From Dasypus novemcinctus (taxonomy: Eukaryota; Chordata; Mammalia; Cingulata; Dasypodidae): a stretch of DNA of 64,000 nt. Positions 33,309 to 45,600 of this stretch are shown here, piece by piece. The stretch spans positions 68,587,147-68,651,146 of the forward strand of contig NC_080694.1 in NCBI RefSeq assembly GCF_030445035.2, written 5' to 3'. Below the pieces are notes generated by a model. It was not told where the DNA came from and searched no databases. It worked only from the letters and a program-made list of their open reading frames with translations. Made by a program: the position numbers and the translations under genes. Positions within the stretch are counted from its first letter, which is position 1. The number at the start of each line of letters is the position of its first letter.

Positions 33309-34079
33309 GTGCCTTGCAGACGCCACCGTCGGCCACTGCAGTGCCTCACTGAGCAGCCAAGATCAACCCCACCGTTTCTCCGACACTGCGGTGGATTGCG
33401 AGCCCTTGGGCCGCTTCTCTTTTGAGCTTTTTGCAGATAAAGTTCCAAAGATTGTAGAAAATATTCGTGCCCTGAGCCCTGGGGTGAAAGGGACTGGGTT
33501 ATAAGGGTTCCTGCTTTCACAGAATTGTTCCTGGGCTTATGTGCCAAGGTGGTGACGCCTCACGCCACAGTGATGCTGGTGGCAAGTTCATCTATGGGGA
33601 GAAGTTTGACGGTGAGAACTTCATCCTGAAGTACAAGGGGCCTGTAATCTTCTCCATGGCCAGTGCTGGACCCAGCACAAATGGCTCCCAGCTTTCCATC
33701 TGCACCACTGAGACTGCTTGGTGGGATGGCAGCATGTGGTCTTTGGCAAGGTGAAAGTGGGCAGAAGATTGTGGAAGTCGTGGAGCGCCTTGGGTCTAGG
33801 CATGGCAAGACCTTCAAGAGGTTCACCTTTGCTGACCGAGGACAAGTCTAATGAACTGGATTTGTCTCTAGTCTTAACCTCCAGACCGTTCTTTCTGTGG
33901 CTCAAGAGAACGCCCACTGCCCTGGTCTGCTCTCAGTATTCTATAATCTCTGTGTTGTTTCTGCAGTTCTTTGGATTCCACTGCAGGTCTTTGGGTTCCA
34001 CATCATCTTCCCCTTCATTCCAAGTGTAGTTGGATTGCAGAGTTAAATTTATGAATATGAAATTAAAATCTTAAACAAC
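33309..34079 (+). pseudogene. PPIAP: Processed pseudogene of PPIA (cyclophilin A)
   Basis: Intron-less plus-strand copy of PPIA mRNA: a 5' UTR piece (cttgcagacgccaccg), coding-like sequence with [39 protein letters not shown] and FGKVKVG in shifting frames, then a 3' UTR ending at an A-rich stretch (aaattaaaatcttaaac). The start codon is lost and there are several frameshifts and a stop. Functional PPIA is a cytosolic prolyl isomerase; this copy is dead. PPIA is one of the genes most often retrocopied in mammals. Confidence 0.95.
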
Positions 34080-34465
34080 TGTATTAGTTGGCCAAATGGG
34101 AGCTGATGCAAAATATAAGAAATTGGTTGGTTTTCATAAAGGGTATTTATTTGGGATAGGAGCTTATATACTCAAGGCCATAAAGCATAAATTACTTCCT
34201 TCATCAGAGTCTGTTTTCACGTGTTGGAGCAAGATGCTGTCGACGTCTGTGAGGGTTCTTTCTGCCTGTGTTCCTCTCTTCCAGGGTCTTGCTTCTCTCT
34301 GGGTTCAGGGCTCCTCTCTTCCCAGAGCTTGCTTCTTCCTGAGCTCAAGGTTCCTGTCTTCCTGGGGCTTGCTTCTGTTTCCTCTGTGATCTTACTTCCT
34401 GGGGCTCCAGGTTAAGGCTTCAGCATCAAACACCAACTTCAAAATTCTAACATCAAAAACCTTTA

Positions 34466-34855
34466 ACTCTAATAGGACATTAAACCGATATATGCACACC
34501 AATGTTCAGAGCAACATTATTCACTATTGCCAAAAGTTGGAATCAACCCAAATGCCCATCAACAGAGGAATGGATAAATAAAATGTGGTATATACATACA
34601 ATGGAATACTACTCAGCTATAAAAAAGAATACAGTACAAACACATGTGATAACATGGATGTATCTTGAGGACCTTATGTTGAGTGAAGCAAGGCAGGCAT
34701 TGAAGAACAAATGCTACATGTCCTCTCTAATATGAAACAAGCAAACCAAGCTGTCTCAGAGAGCTAGAGACTGCAGGGTAGATTTAAAGGAACTTGGGAG
34801 GGAAAGGAAGGTTGCGAGCTGATGCCTACATGGGCGAAGTCTATGATAAGCTGGC
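34466..34855 (+). mobile_element. L1 3' tail, sense
   Basis: Typical ORF2 C-terminal and 3' sequence (acaatggaatactactcagc near 34599; ccaaatgcccatcaacagag near 34548). Confidence 0.75.
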
Positions 34856-35207
34856 GGAGGTCCAGCGTTCATTACCCAGGGCCTCCTGGTGAAGCACAGT
34901 GAGCTGTCCCACATGGAGTGCTGGCCCACGTGGAAAGCTGGCCCATGCAGAAGTGCTGGCCAATGCAGAGAACTGACACAGCAAGATGACACAACAAAAA
35001 GAGACACATAAGAGACTTGGACCAGGAACTGAGGTGGCGCAAGAGAATGATCGCTTCTCTCCCACTCCAGAAGTTCCCAGGATAGGTTCCCAAAGCTGCC
35101 TAATAAGAATACAAGCAGACACAGAAGAGCACACAGCAAATGGACACAGAGAGCAGACAATGGGTGGGGGGGATGGGGAGAAACAAATAAATAAATCTTA
35201 AAAAAAG
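34856..35207 (+). mobile_element. DAS-type SINE
   Basis: A SINE body with a degenerate head and the usual tail (gagcagacaatgggtgg, then aaataaataaatc). It contains an unusual stretch at about 35010-35095 not seen in the other copies, perhaps a subfamily mark or small insertion. Confidence 0.8.
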
Positions 35208-35451
35208 AATCTTAACTCTGTCCTTTGCCATGTCCTTTGCCTACTGATGTGGCCCAATCAAAGCCCTAATCATAATTTAATCATGCCAGGGTACAGACCA
35301 GAATACAAATATAACCCTATACCTATTTTTGGAATTCATAACTATATGAAACTGCTACAGCAACCAAAAAAATAAAATCAAAATTGTTTTGGACTTGATT
35401 TGCTGGTGTTTTGAAAATGATTCCTGAGAAACTTTGGTCTAAAGCTTTTAT

Positions 35452-37918
35452 ATCAGTCAGGGTTCTCCAGGGAAACAGATTTTATAGGATTTGTTTCACA
35501 TAACTGTAGGGATGGGCAAGTCCAAATTCTGAATTCTGAAGGGCAGGCTACAAGCTGGGAAATCCAGTGAAGGATTTTCATGAATTGCCCAGAAGAAGCT
35601 GGCTGAAGTAGAGATGGAAATCCCTTCCTCTGACTACTGAAACAATCACTTCTCTTTTTAAGCCTTCAACTAATTGGATGAGACTTCTCTCATTGTTGAA
35701 GGTGATCTCCTCAGTTGATTGTCGATGTCATCAGCCATAGATGAAATCGACCTAGAAGTATTCTGCTTAGAAAGATCAAGTTAGAATTTGGTAGACTGCT
35801 CATCTATTTCACTTCTAGGTGCCCTATGACCTATTAGTCAGTGCCATAGATCTCTGTGACTCCGACTATTTTGATTATTGCTTTGAGTCTCCTGTTCATT
35901 GTGGTAGCCATGCCCAATTATCTTTGGTGTTTCAGTGCTGCTACTTGGTTTTTGCCAGCCCAGGTTCAGATCATCCCATTAGTGTTTTAAAAATTCAGTT
36001 CCATGGCAGCAGTTATCATAGTAATATCTGGCTTACAGGGAAGAGCAACCACAGAGCTCTTCAGTGATGTTAGAGTTATTCTCACGAATTTATTCCTCAC
36101 AGTCCCGGTGAGAGGTGTGCCTTTGGATATTCCCAGGGTGGGTGGGAAGGTCTTGCATTATAAATCCATCCTAACATTCCAATCTTTCTAAGTCTTTGGA
36201 TCCCCTCACCTACAGTGTACTGGGGCAATTCTGGAACCCACCTTAGACAGTGTCGGCTATCTTTTGGTTCATGTTTCAGCCAACTGTCTGGACAAACTGT
36301 TAGAACACGTTTTAACCCCTCAAGTTACAATACTGAATCCGGTATCTCTACTCAGGGGCCCATACCAATAAATTCACCCTAATTCAACTTTATATTCCTT
36401 TTGTCATAATCCCACACCCTTAATGTCCATTCCCATACATATCCCCTTATTTCTGTCTATATAAACTGGAAAACTCTTGCAGTTCTTTTGGAATATAGCA
36501 TATTTCCTCATGGGTCACACTTTCTACTTCATTTTGGGGGGTTTATTGTGACTTTAGGTACATGTCTGTAAGTAAAGAGGTGTGATGGACAGTAGGCAAG
36601 GAAAAGCATTAGAAGAGTCTTGCAAGCCAATTACCTCAGGGCATTCTGTTGTAGTTTCATCTGGTGGGACAGAATTAATCTCTCCAGGTGGCTGACCCCT
36701 TGGGGGCAGGCTGGAACTTCAGTGGTTGTCTCAAGGCAGGTTTGAGGTTGGTTGGTCATCTCCTTAGGGCAGGAAGGAGGTGGGTGGCTGTCGCCTATGG
36801 GTGGGCCATTACAGGTTTATCTGGCAAAGTCCCAGAAGAATTTAGGGTTTCAGTGTCCCCACTGCTATCATCATCAACTGACATGTCTCCAACCCAATCT
36901 TCAGTATTCCACTCCTTGCCAATCAATATCCAACTTAAACAGCAGACTCCCTGCAAGGTTGAGGTTTTAGTATCTCTTGTAACTCTGCTACTCACACAAT
37001 GAGACTCTGGGTCTGGTCTTCAGAGATTTCAAGTTTACAGCTACATGAAACAAGATTTCCTTTCAGGACGTACTTAAAAACTTAACCTCATTCGAGCAGA
37101 GCTTATGTTGCAAATTTGAAACCATCAGCTCACCCCCTTCCTTTTGTAACTGTATCCAGTGTATTTAGGAATAGCCAGCCAACATATTGTACATTTAAAC
37201 TCCACAAAACACTGTTAAGGTGAAGAAAACACTCACACCCCAAGCCTTGCCTCTTATAAGCATGGAAGTAATCATATCCAGTGGTGATATTTTCTGTGTA
37301 TCTTTTGCCAAATCATGCCATGACTGTCAGAACCATCTTGATTATTGGAAACAGAGTCATTAGTGATCTTTAATATAGTCAATGTAGAGAGCCAATTGCA
37401 AAAAAAAAATCCCAGAACCAATGCAGAAATCCCATTTTTAAGATTCTGTTTCTCAGGAAACACTCTTGATATGAAGCTTTATTAATAAGGGTTCTCTAAG
37501 GAAAAAGAACTGACAGGAGATATCTGTAAATAATACGAGATTTTATAAAATTGTCTCATGTGAGCATGGAATGCATAAGTCCAAATTCCATAGACAGGCT
37601 GCAAGCCAGAGACTCCAGTGAAGTGCCTTGATGAGTTCCCCAGGAGACACTGGCTGCCTGAGTGAATACAGGAATTCTCTACCTGAATGCTGAAAGCACT
37701 TCTCCTTTTAAGACCCTCAACTGATTGAATGAGATGCCACTCATTGCTGAAGGCAATCCTCTCAGTTGATTGGAAATGTAAGCAGTCAAAGATGCAACCA
37801 ACTCACTGATGATTAAAGTCCATGAAATGCCTTTGTATTACAATTATCCCAGTGCGTGCTTGACCAAGTAACTGGGTACCACTATCTGGCCAATTTGACA
37901 CATTCACATAACCATTAC
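35452..37918 (-). mobile_element. ERV-L (class III) endogenous retrovirus fossil, second copy
   Basis: MLT2-like LTR sequences at about 35452-35745 and 37484-37918 flank a short interior. The interior resembles ERV-L gag rather than pol, so this copy and the one at 0.8-4.7 kb keep different parts of the element. Badly decayed. The right-hand flank is the same as that of the first copy (Tigger1 end, spacer, L1), which shows both descend from one integration by duplication of the chromosome segment. Confidence 0.72.
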
Positions 37919-37929
37919 GACAGTAATTC

Positions 37930-38034
37930 AGTCACATCTTCAGGGCCACACTTGTAATTCTAGTTCTCTTATTCAATTTGTAAGAAGCACAATATATGAG
38001 AAGCATAATAAAACAAGGTATGCCCATACATCTG
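37930..38034 (-). mobile_element. Internally deleted Tigger1 remnant
   Basis: Two short Tigger1 pieces, one matching about 4685-4720 and one the transposon end (agcataataaaacaaggtat), joined with the transposase region gone. It is the counterpart of the Tigger1 at 4670-6735. Confidence 0.7.
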
Positions 38035-40969
38035 TTATAACTCTATCCTACAGAATGCCTTACTGAAGGTTCCCAAATCCCACACATCAATTCAATTAAG
38101 GAAATTCTAGAAGGGCCAACCATGCCATGTGCTTCTCAGAACAATCTCAAAAAGAGCTTTGAAGAGGCTTGATTTAGTGACTGTGGCCTCACCGGCCATG
38201 CTGACCGTGATGGAGTCTTCACGCTGGCTCTAGACTAATGATTCGATCTCCATACTACTGCTTGGGCCCAAGTCCTTTCTTCTTTATTTTATTTTGTTTG
38301 CTTTTAATTGTGTTAAAACATACACAGCAAAGAATCATTTAAAATTTTAAAGTATTTCTTTGAAATAAAATACATAGACTGTACTGTATAACTTACACTG
38401 TATTTCCAGACTCTCTTCGTCATCCTATACCAATACTCAGTCATTTAGAAGCAACTCCCCAATCTTGCCTTCACTCCCCTGGAAACTACTCTTCTACTTT
38501 CTATCTCTATGAATTTGTTTATTCTAGTAATTTTATGCAATATTTGTCAATTTGTGCCTGCTCTTTTCACTCAACATGATGTATTAAGGCTCATCCATGT
38601 TGTAGCATGTACCAGACTTCACATCTTATGACTGAATAATATTTCACTGTATGGTTTCACTATATTTTGCTCATCCATTTATCTGCTGATGGATACCTGG
38701 GTTGCTTCCTCCTTTGGGCTATTGTGAATAATGGTGTGATGAACATTAGTGTACAAATATCTATTTTCAATTCTAAGAGTGGAATTGCCCAGACATGGTA
38801 ATTTTATGTTTAATTTGCAGAGGAATGGCCTAAACTGTGGGTTTTCATAAATGCCCTTTATCATGCTGAGAAAGTTCCTTTCTATTCCTAGTTTTCTGAG
38901 TGTTTTTATCCTGAAAAAAAAAGTTGGATTTTGTGAAATGCATTTTTGAGATTATCATGTTTTTTCCCCCTGCATTCTGTTAATGTGGTCTACTACATTG
39001 ATTTTCTTTTGTTGAACCACCCTTGCATACCTGAAATAAACCCCACTTGGCCATGATATATACTCCTTTTCATTTACTGTTGCATTTGGTTTGCCATTAT
39101 TTTGTTAAGGGTTTTTGTATCTATATTCATAAGGGTATTGGTCTATAATTTTCTTTCTTTTGCTGTCTTTTTCTGGTTTTGATAGGGAAAGGCTGGCCTC
39201 ATAGAAGGAGTTAGGATATAATCCCTTCTCTTCAACTTTTTAGAAGAGTTTGAGAAGGATTGTTGTTAAATCTTCTTTAAATGTTTGCTAGAATTCTGCA
39301 GTGAAATCATCTGCTCCTGAACTTTCTTTGTTGGGAGGTTTATTATTATTATTATTACTGATTCAAGCCCTTACTTGTTGCAATCTGTTGATATTTTCTA
39401 TTTCTCCTTGCATCAGATTAGATAATCTGATAATTGTATGCTTCTACAAATTTGTCCATTTCATCTAGGTTCTCAATCTTGTTGACATATAGATGTTCAT
39501 GGTTCCTTCACATCCTTTTTATTTCTTTAAGGTCAGTTGTTAATATCTCCACTTTCATTTTTTATTTTAATTACTTGTGTTCTCTCTTTTCCTTTGTCAG
39601 TCTTGCTAAATAATTGTTGATTTTATTGATCTTTTTTAAAAACATCATTTGGTTTTGCTGTCTTTATTATTTTTCTACTCTCTATTTCATTTATCTCTGC
39701 TCTAATATTTATTATTTCCTTTTGGGGGTCTTAGTTTGCTCTTCTTTTTCTAGTTTCTTTAGTTGTGAAGTTATTTTTATCATTCTTCTTTTTTAATATA
39801 GGCGTTTGAGGTTATAAATTTCACTCTGAGCATAGACTTCACTGCATCCCATAAGTTTGAGTATGCTCTGTTTTAGTTTTTGTTCATCTCAAAGTATTTC
39901 CTCATTTCCCTCATGACTTCTTCTTTGACCCATTGGTTGTTTAATAGTATGTTGTTTAATTTCCACGGTTGTAAATTTTCCAGTTTTCCTTCTTTTCTTG
40001 ATATCTAGTTTTCTTCCACTGTGGTCTGAAATATACTTTGTTTGATTTCAATATTTTAAATTTTATTAAGATTTTATTTGTTGGCCTAATATATGATCTA
40101 ATCTAGTAAATATTCCATTACATTTGAGAAGAATGAGTATTCTACTGCTGTTTTGTGGGGTGTTCTATATGTGCCCATTAGATATAATTCATTAAGAGTG
40201 TTATTCAAGTCCTCTATTTCCTATTGATCTTTCAATTACTGAAAGTAGTGTATTCAAGTCTCCCAACTATTATTGTAGAACAATCTATTTCTCCATTCAT
40301 GTCTGTCAATTTTTCTCCCTATATTTTTGAGGCTCTGTTGTGAGGTGCATATATGTTTATGGTTGTCATATCTTCTTGCTGGATTGAATCTTTTATCAAT
40401 ATACAATATCCTTCTTTGTCTTATAATCTTTTGACTAAAAGTCTATTTTGTCTGACAATATTTATATGACAATATCACATAGAATACCTTTCCCCACTCT
40501 TTTACTTTCAACCTCTTTGTCTTTGTACCTAAAGTGAATCTCTTGTAAACAGCTTATACAGGGATCATGCATCTTCATCTAATCTGTAAATCTCTATCAT
40601 TTAATGGAGAGTTTAATCCATTCACATTTAAGGTAATAACTAAGAAGAAAGAATTTACTGCTGCCATGTAGTTATTTGACTTCTGTATGTTTTGTTTGCT
40701 TTTTTATTACTTAATTACTTCATTATTTCCTTTTTTTAATTAGTTAGGATTTTTGGTAGTATGCCATTTTCATTCCCTTGTTTCCTTTTCCCTATTTTTA
40801 AAGATAGTTTCTTATTGGTTACTTTTGTAATTGCAATGAACATCTTAAACTAGTAACAACCAAGTTGAGCTGTTTCTAACCAAGCGTCAGTAGTATACAA
40901 ACTGTCTATTCATATGTATCTCCATCCCTCCCCTTTATATTATTATTGTCTCAGGTTACATCTTTCTCC
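38035..40969 (-). mobile_element. L1 LINE, antisense, longer counterpart of 7000-8465
   Basis: 38035-38275 is the shared spacer. 38276-39690 matches the L1 at 7000-8465. From there the antisense L1 ORF2 continues through the region upstream of the reverse transcriptase to about 40930 (gttgtttaatttccacggtt near 39950). All frames are broken. Confidence 0.78.
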
Positions 40970-42197
40970 AAAATACTTTTTTTATTTTTTAAAGGTACTT
41001 TAGATTACATAAATATTACATTAAAAAATACAGGGGATTCCCATATGCCACACTCCCTACTCCTCCCACATTTTCCCACATTAATAACATGCTTCATTAG
41101 TACATTTGTTACAATTGATGAACACATATTGGAGCATTGCCACTAAATATGGATTATAGTTTACAATATATTTTACATTCTGTTCCACACAATTGTATAA
41201 GTTATGAAAAAATATATAATGGCCTGTATTTGTCTTTGTAACATCATTCAGGACAAATCCAATATCCCGAAGATGTCCCCATATTACACCTATTTTTTCC
41301 TCTCCCTCCTCTCAGAAAATTCAGTGGCCACTGCACCCACAACAATGATAAAAGTTCTTTCACTGCTAGAATAACAATAAGTCTATAGTAGAATAACAGT
41401 GAGTCTGCTCTAGTCCATCATTCATTCCCCAATCCTGAGGACTGTAGGATGGTGATGCTCACTCTACCTCCAATTGAGGGGCTTAGATCCCATGGGGCAG
41501 ATGGATGAGACTATCTTGCCTGCAGTTACAGACTCTTTATGTTCCTTGGGATGGGAATTGTCCATCATTATCTTCTTGTTACTTGTCCCAGGTGATTCCA
41601 ATGAACTGGAGAGTGGGTGTTGCAACTCTGTTGAGGTTCAGGGCCCAGCTGGCATATGGACAGCCCAAAGATTTAAGTCTCTTGGACATAGAACTATCAA
41701 GTCTGGTACTACCTGTAAGTTCAAACAGAAGATGCAGAAGAGCTATGAGTAGGGAAATCACAAATGAATCCAACTTTGTCACATGAGGAGCATAGATTCC
41801 AAAGCAGGGCTCAATGGCAGGGTGCCAAACTCTTGAGCTGTCTCTCCTGCCTATAGTGTCTGGATGTCCCTAGAGTCTTCATAAGTCCCATTTACTGATG
41901 CAATATTTACTGTGGCAGCCAATGATATCCTGCTGAGACGTGCATAAGTTTAACCTCTAGAATGACCTCCCAACTCATTCTGAAATCTCTTAGCCATAAA
42001 AATTCACTTGTATTTACCCTTTCCCCCTTTTGGTCAAAGTCTTTTTCCAGGTGCATTGCAATTGGCATTTGGTAACAATCCCGCAGTGCCTGGGAGTCTC
42101 ATCCCCAGGAGTCATGTCCCAGGCTGGGGGGAAGGAAATTTACATGCTTAGTTTGGATCAGAGAAAGGCCACATTTGAGCAGCAAGGAGGCTCTCAG
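40970..42197 (-). mobile_element. L1 3'-end repeat, antisense (ERV target)
   Basis: Reversed poly(A) at the left, then the 3' UTR type repeat seen at 18600-20440. The match breaks off at ggctctcag (42197), exactly where the class II ERV begins, and resumes after it at 49809. Confidence 0.7.
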
Positions 42198-42625
42198 TGT
42201 CAGAGTCTCGGACCCAAAGGGTATTGGGAATGAAAAACAATGAGAGATTGGGATCAGAGGATTTGAGGCATTGAAGCCTCAAGCTCATCAGACAAATTTA
42301 TTGGTCTCAGGGGCTTCCTTATATACCCCAACTGATCGTGAGAAGCAGGAACTATTCTAGATAACTATTACCATTATCTTATTCTTAATAACACAGTGGA
42401 TTAGATAGTAACCAAAGCTCACAATGTTCTAGTATGTTATTGGAACAATTACACTCATAAATCTTGTTGCCCAGGTTGTTCTGTTCTATCACATCCTGAT
42501 TCCACCAGAATGTTACATCCTCCTGAGAGATTTGTGGCCTGCACTTATATCTCTAGGGACAGCATGACCCAGTAATCAAGGAAGTAACTTGCTATTATGG
42601 AAACAACATGCCTTTGTTTCCCACA
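42198..42625 (-). repeat. LTR of the class II ERV (3' in element sense)
   Basis: Begins tgtcagagtctcgg and ends tttcccaca on plus, that is TG...CA in either reading, about 428 bp. Its outer 110-120 bases match 49637-49755 closely. Confidence 0.85.
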
Positions 42626-45600
42626 TTTCCCCCTTTTTGTTTTAGTCAGGGTGGCTGTGCCTGTCTTAGGTTGCCCTCCTCTGAGAGTCTTACCCATCAT
42701 TGGCTACCAGCCAAGCACTCTGACCATGGGGAACTATATCAGGTTTTTTGCAAGTACCAACTTATTAGCTTGTCCCATCACATCAACATGGTGCAGTCTT
42801 CGGCATACTACTCATCCCAGGTAAGCAACAACAATGAGCAACAAGATTAACACACAAAGTCCTATTCCTAATGCTGATAAAAAATGATAAGATTTCCACC
42901 AATTTACTGGATTAAACTTATTGAAATGAGAAATCAAATCATTAAAAATATCCTTATCATCAACTACATCAATCTGATTATGAGACATTTCTAATGTCTT
43001 TTTCTGTAATTCTTCTATTTCTAATGACATATTACCTTTATGACCTATAAATGATTTTTAATCTTTTCTCAGTCAAACATAGAATTATTATAAACAAGTG
43101 GAGTAATACAAAAGTTACTTTCATTCCAATCACATTTCAATCCTCTAAGTAGATTTAAGTTATATACTTGATCTCCAAGATGTAAAACTGCTGATTCTAA
43201 ATCATTAACTCTACTGTTTAATTCTTTATCATATATTCTTGACTATGCCATAAGTCACTAGCATTCTTGTGCCAATCATGCACGTAATGTTGAGTTTGCA
43301 CAGTTTCATGCAAGGCCACAACAGCTGCAGCAGCAGTTGCAATGACACCAATTAGTCCCAATATGCCAGCTCTTAGCAGTCCCACAAATTGCTTTGAACG
43401 CTTCAGGATTTCTTGAGCCATATGGAACAGCAGTTGACTCTTAGGTGACGATTGCCAAATTTGGTTCATTCGCACTTGGATCCACACTCCCCACTGCCTT
43501 CAAGCCATTGTAATGAAATCTCCATTCTGTAAAATGTTCTCAGACAAACAGGTACGCAAGACCCCACTTTTATAAAATAGAGCATTCTTGGTTATAGTTA
43601 ATTTTCCGAACACAAACACATAAGGATCTCTTACACACAATTGAAAATGATGAGTTTGATCTAAATGCAGATATTGACCATTCTTACTATTATTCCTGAT
43701 CCATTCTATAGTAGGAGCTATTCCTAGAAAAACTTTCCACAAATTCTTCTGTTTATGTATAGATGTAATGTTACACCATGGAGAAGGGATCCATTTCCCT
43801 TTATATTTCCAAACACTATCATTTTTGTCAAAAATTATTTTTTCATCCAATTCAAGGGATTCATGAAAGGGATATTGCATATTACTAACTTGCTGTCCTT
43901 TACTATTTAACCCATACCAAATAAATCTGCCATTATATTTAGTGAGACTCCCCATAGGGGCACTTTCCCACACTATTCCATAGGAATCATTAAAAACGAC
44001 AGATCCTCTTCCTATATGGCACTTTTGCCATCCTTCTTTATCCCTACTGTCTTTTTGCAGACAATCATAAGTAGGATTTTTGATCATCATAAAACTGTAA
44101 GAGGGAAATAAAGTCACAATGGATGGAGTATTATTATTTTTGAAGATAATCATGGTCCAATTTTTAACATACATACAGGAAGGATGGTTACAAATGCATA
44201 AGGATCGATAATCAAATGGTAATATGAGATTATAGATTCTTTGTCCTTCCTCATGAGGTTTAATTGGTAACCAATCATCAATTGGTCCAGGGAATATATG
44301 GATCTTATTCAGATAAATAGGAAAGGATGGATCTTTCCAGGTTAACACTCTAAGTAACGGGGTTAGGTATATAGGCCCAATAAGTGTAATTACCTGCAGC
44401 TTCCTCATTACTTACGATTATCATCATCAGAAGTTGTAGGAGACCCCATCTCTTCATTCCAGGGTTTAATCCTCTTCTCAGGTAGCCAAATTTGTTCTCC
44501 ATTTTCTGAAATGATAAGAGCATAGCCTCACCCACATACTCTGATCCTGCCTTTTTTCCATTCATTGCTTGAAATATCTTTCAAAATATTGGTTGATCTT
44601 CATTTCCTGCGTCCACTGTAGATGTTTGACATTTTCCAAAGTGACATTCCGCAGGTGTCAATGAATTATAAACATTAAGAAAATTTTAAGTAAATAAAGC
44701 TTTTGCCAATTGATCTTTTGGTGTTATAATACCATCATCTCTCCCTTTTTGTTTTAAAAGCATAGTTTTTAGAGTATGATGGCAGCGTTCAACTACGGCT
44801 TGACCTGTAGGATAATAAAGAATACCTGTAACGTGCACAATAGCATATGTAGAACAAAAGGAAGTAAAAGACTTACTAGTGTAAGAAGGGCCATTATCAG
44901 TTTTAATTTTCACGGGGCATCCCATCACCTCAAAAACAGACCATAAAAGGGAACGAACATGATGAAAACATTCACCACTTTGTGCAGTAGCCCATAAAAA
45001 ATGAGAGTGTCAATACAGACATGGACATATTGTAATTTACCAAACGATGGTATGTGAGTAACATCCATCTGCCGCAGTTAATTAGGAGCCAGGCCTCTGG
45101 GATTAGTCCCAGCCTGAAAAGGCACTGTGGTTAAGGGTCCACAGGTGGGACAGGTGCAAATAATTTCTTGAGCTTGATGTTTTGTTAATTGAGAAAATTT
45201 ATGTCTAAGTCCCTTAGTATTAATATGAGTTAATGCATGATATTTACTGGTATCTTGCAAACATCCTACTAATAAATCAGCTCTTGCATTTTGGGTAGCT
45301 AGAGGACCAGGAAGGGAAGAATGAGACCGGATATGAGTAATATATATGGGCTGACTTCTTTACCGAATGAGGGCTCGAAGTTCGGCAAAAAGTTGAGACC
45401 ATTCATCAGTAATAAAAATATGAGCTGTTTCAATATGACCTACAGTTAAACACATATTCAGAAGCAGAGACAATATTCAAGGGCTCTTGAAACGTTTGTA
45501 AAACCTTAATGAAGGCTGAAAGCTCTGTGCATTGAGCAGACGAATAAGGAGTCTGCCAAACCTGTTCTTTTTGAGAGGTAATGTATGCTGCTTTTCCATT

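Larger units (their letters stand above)
34080..35376 (-). mobile_element. ERV-L-type solo LTR split by L1 tail and SINE
   Basis: Starts tgtattagttggcc and ends aaactgctaca on plus, the reverse complement of the LTR at 19152-19697. The LTR parts are at 34080-34465 and 35210-35376. Between them lie an L1 tail (34466-34855) and a SINE (34856-35207). It directly abuts the PPIA retrocopy. Confidence 0.6.

Noticed and set aside
33560-34029. Plus and minus frames over 33.5-34.0 kb as possible genes
   Set aside because: They are pieces or shadows of the PPIA processed pseudogene.
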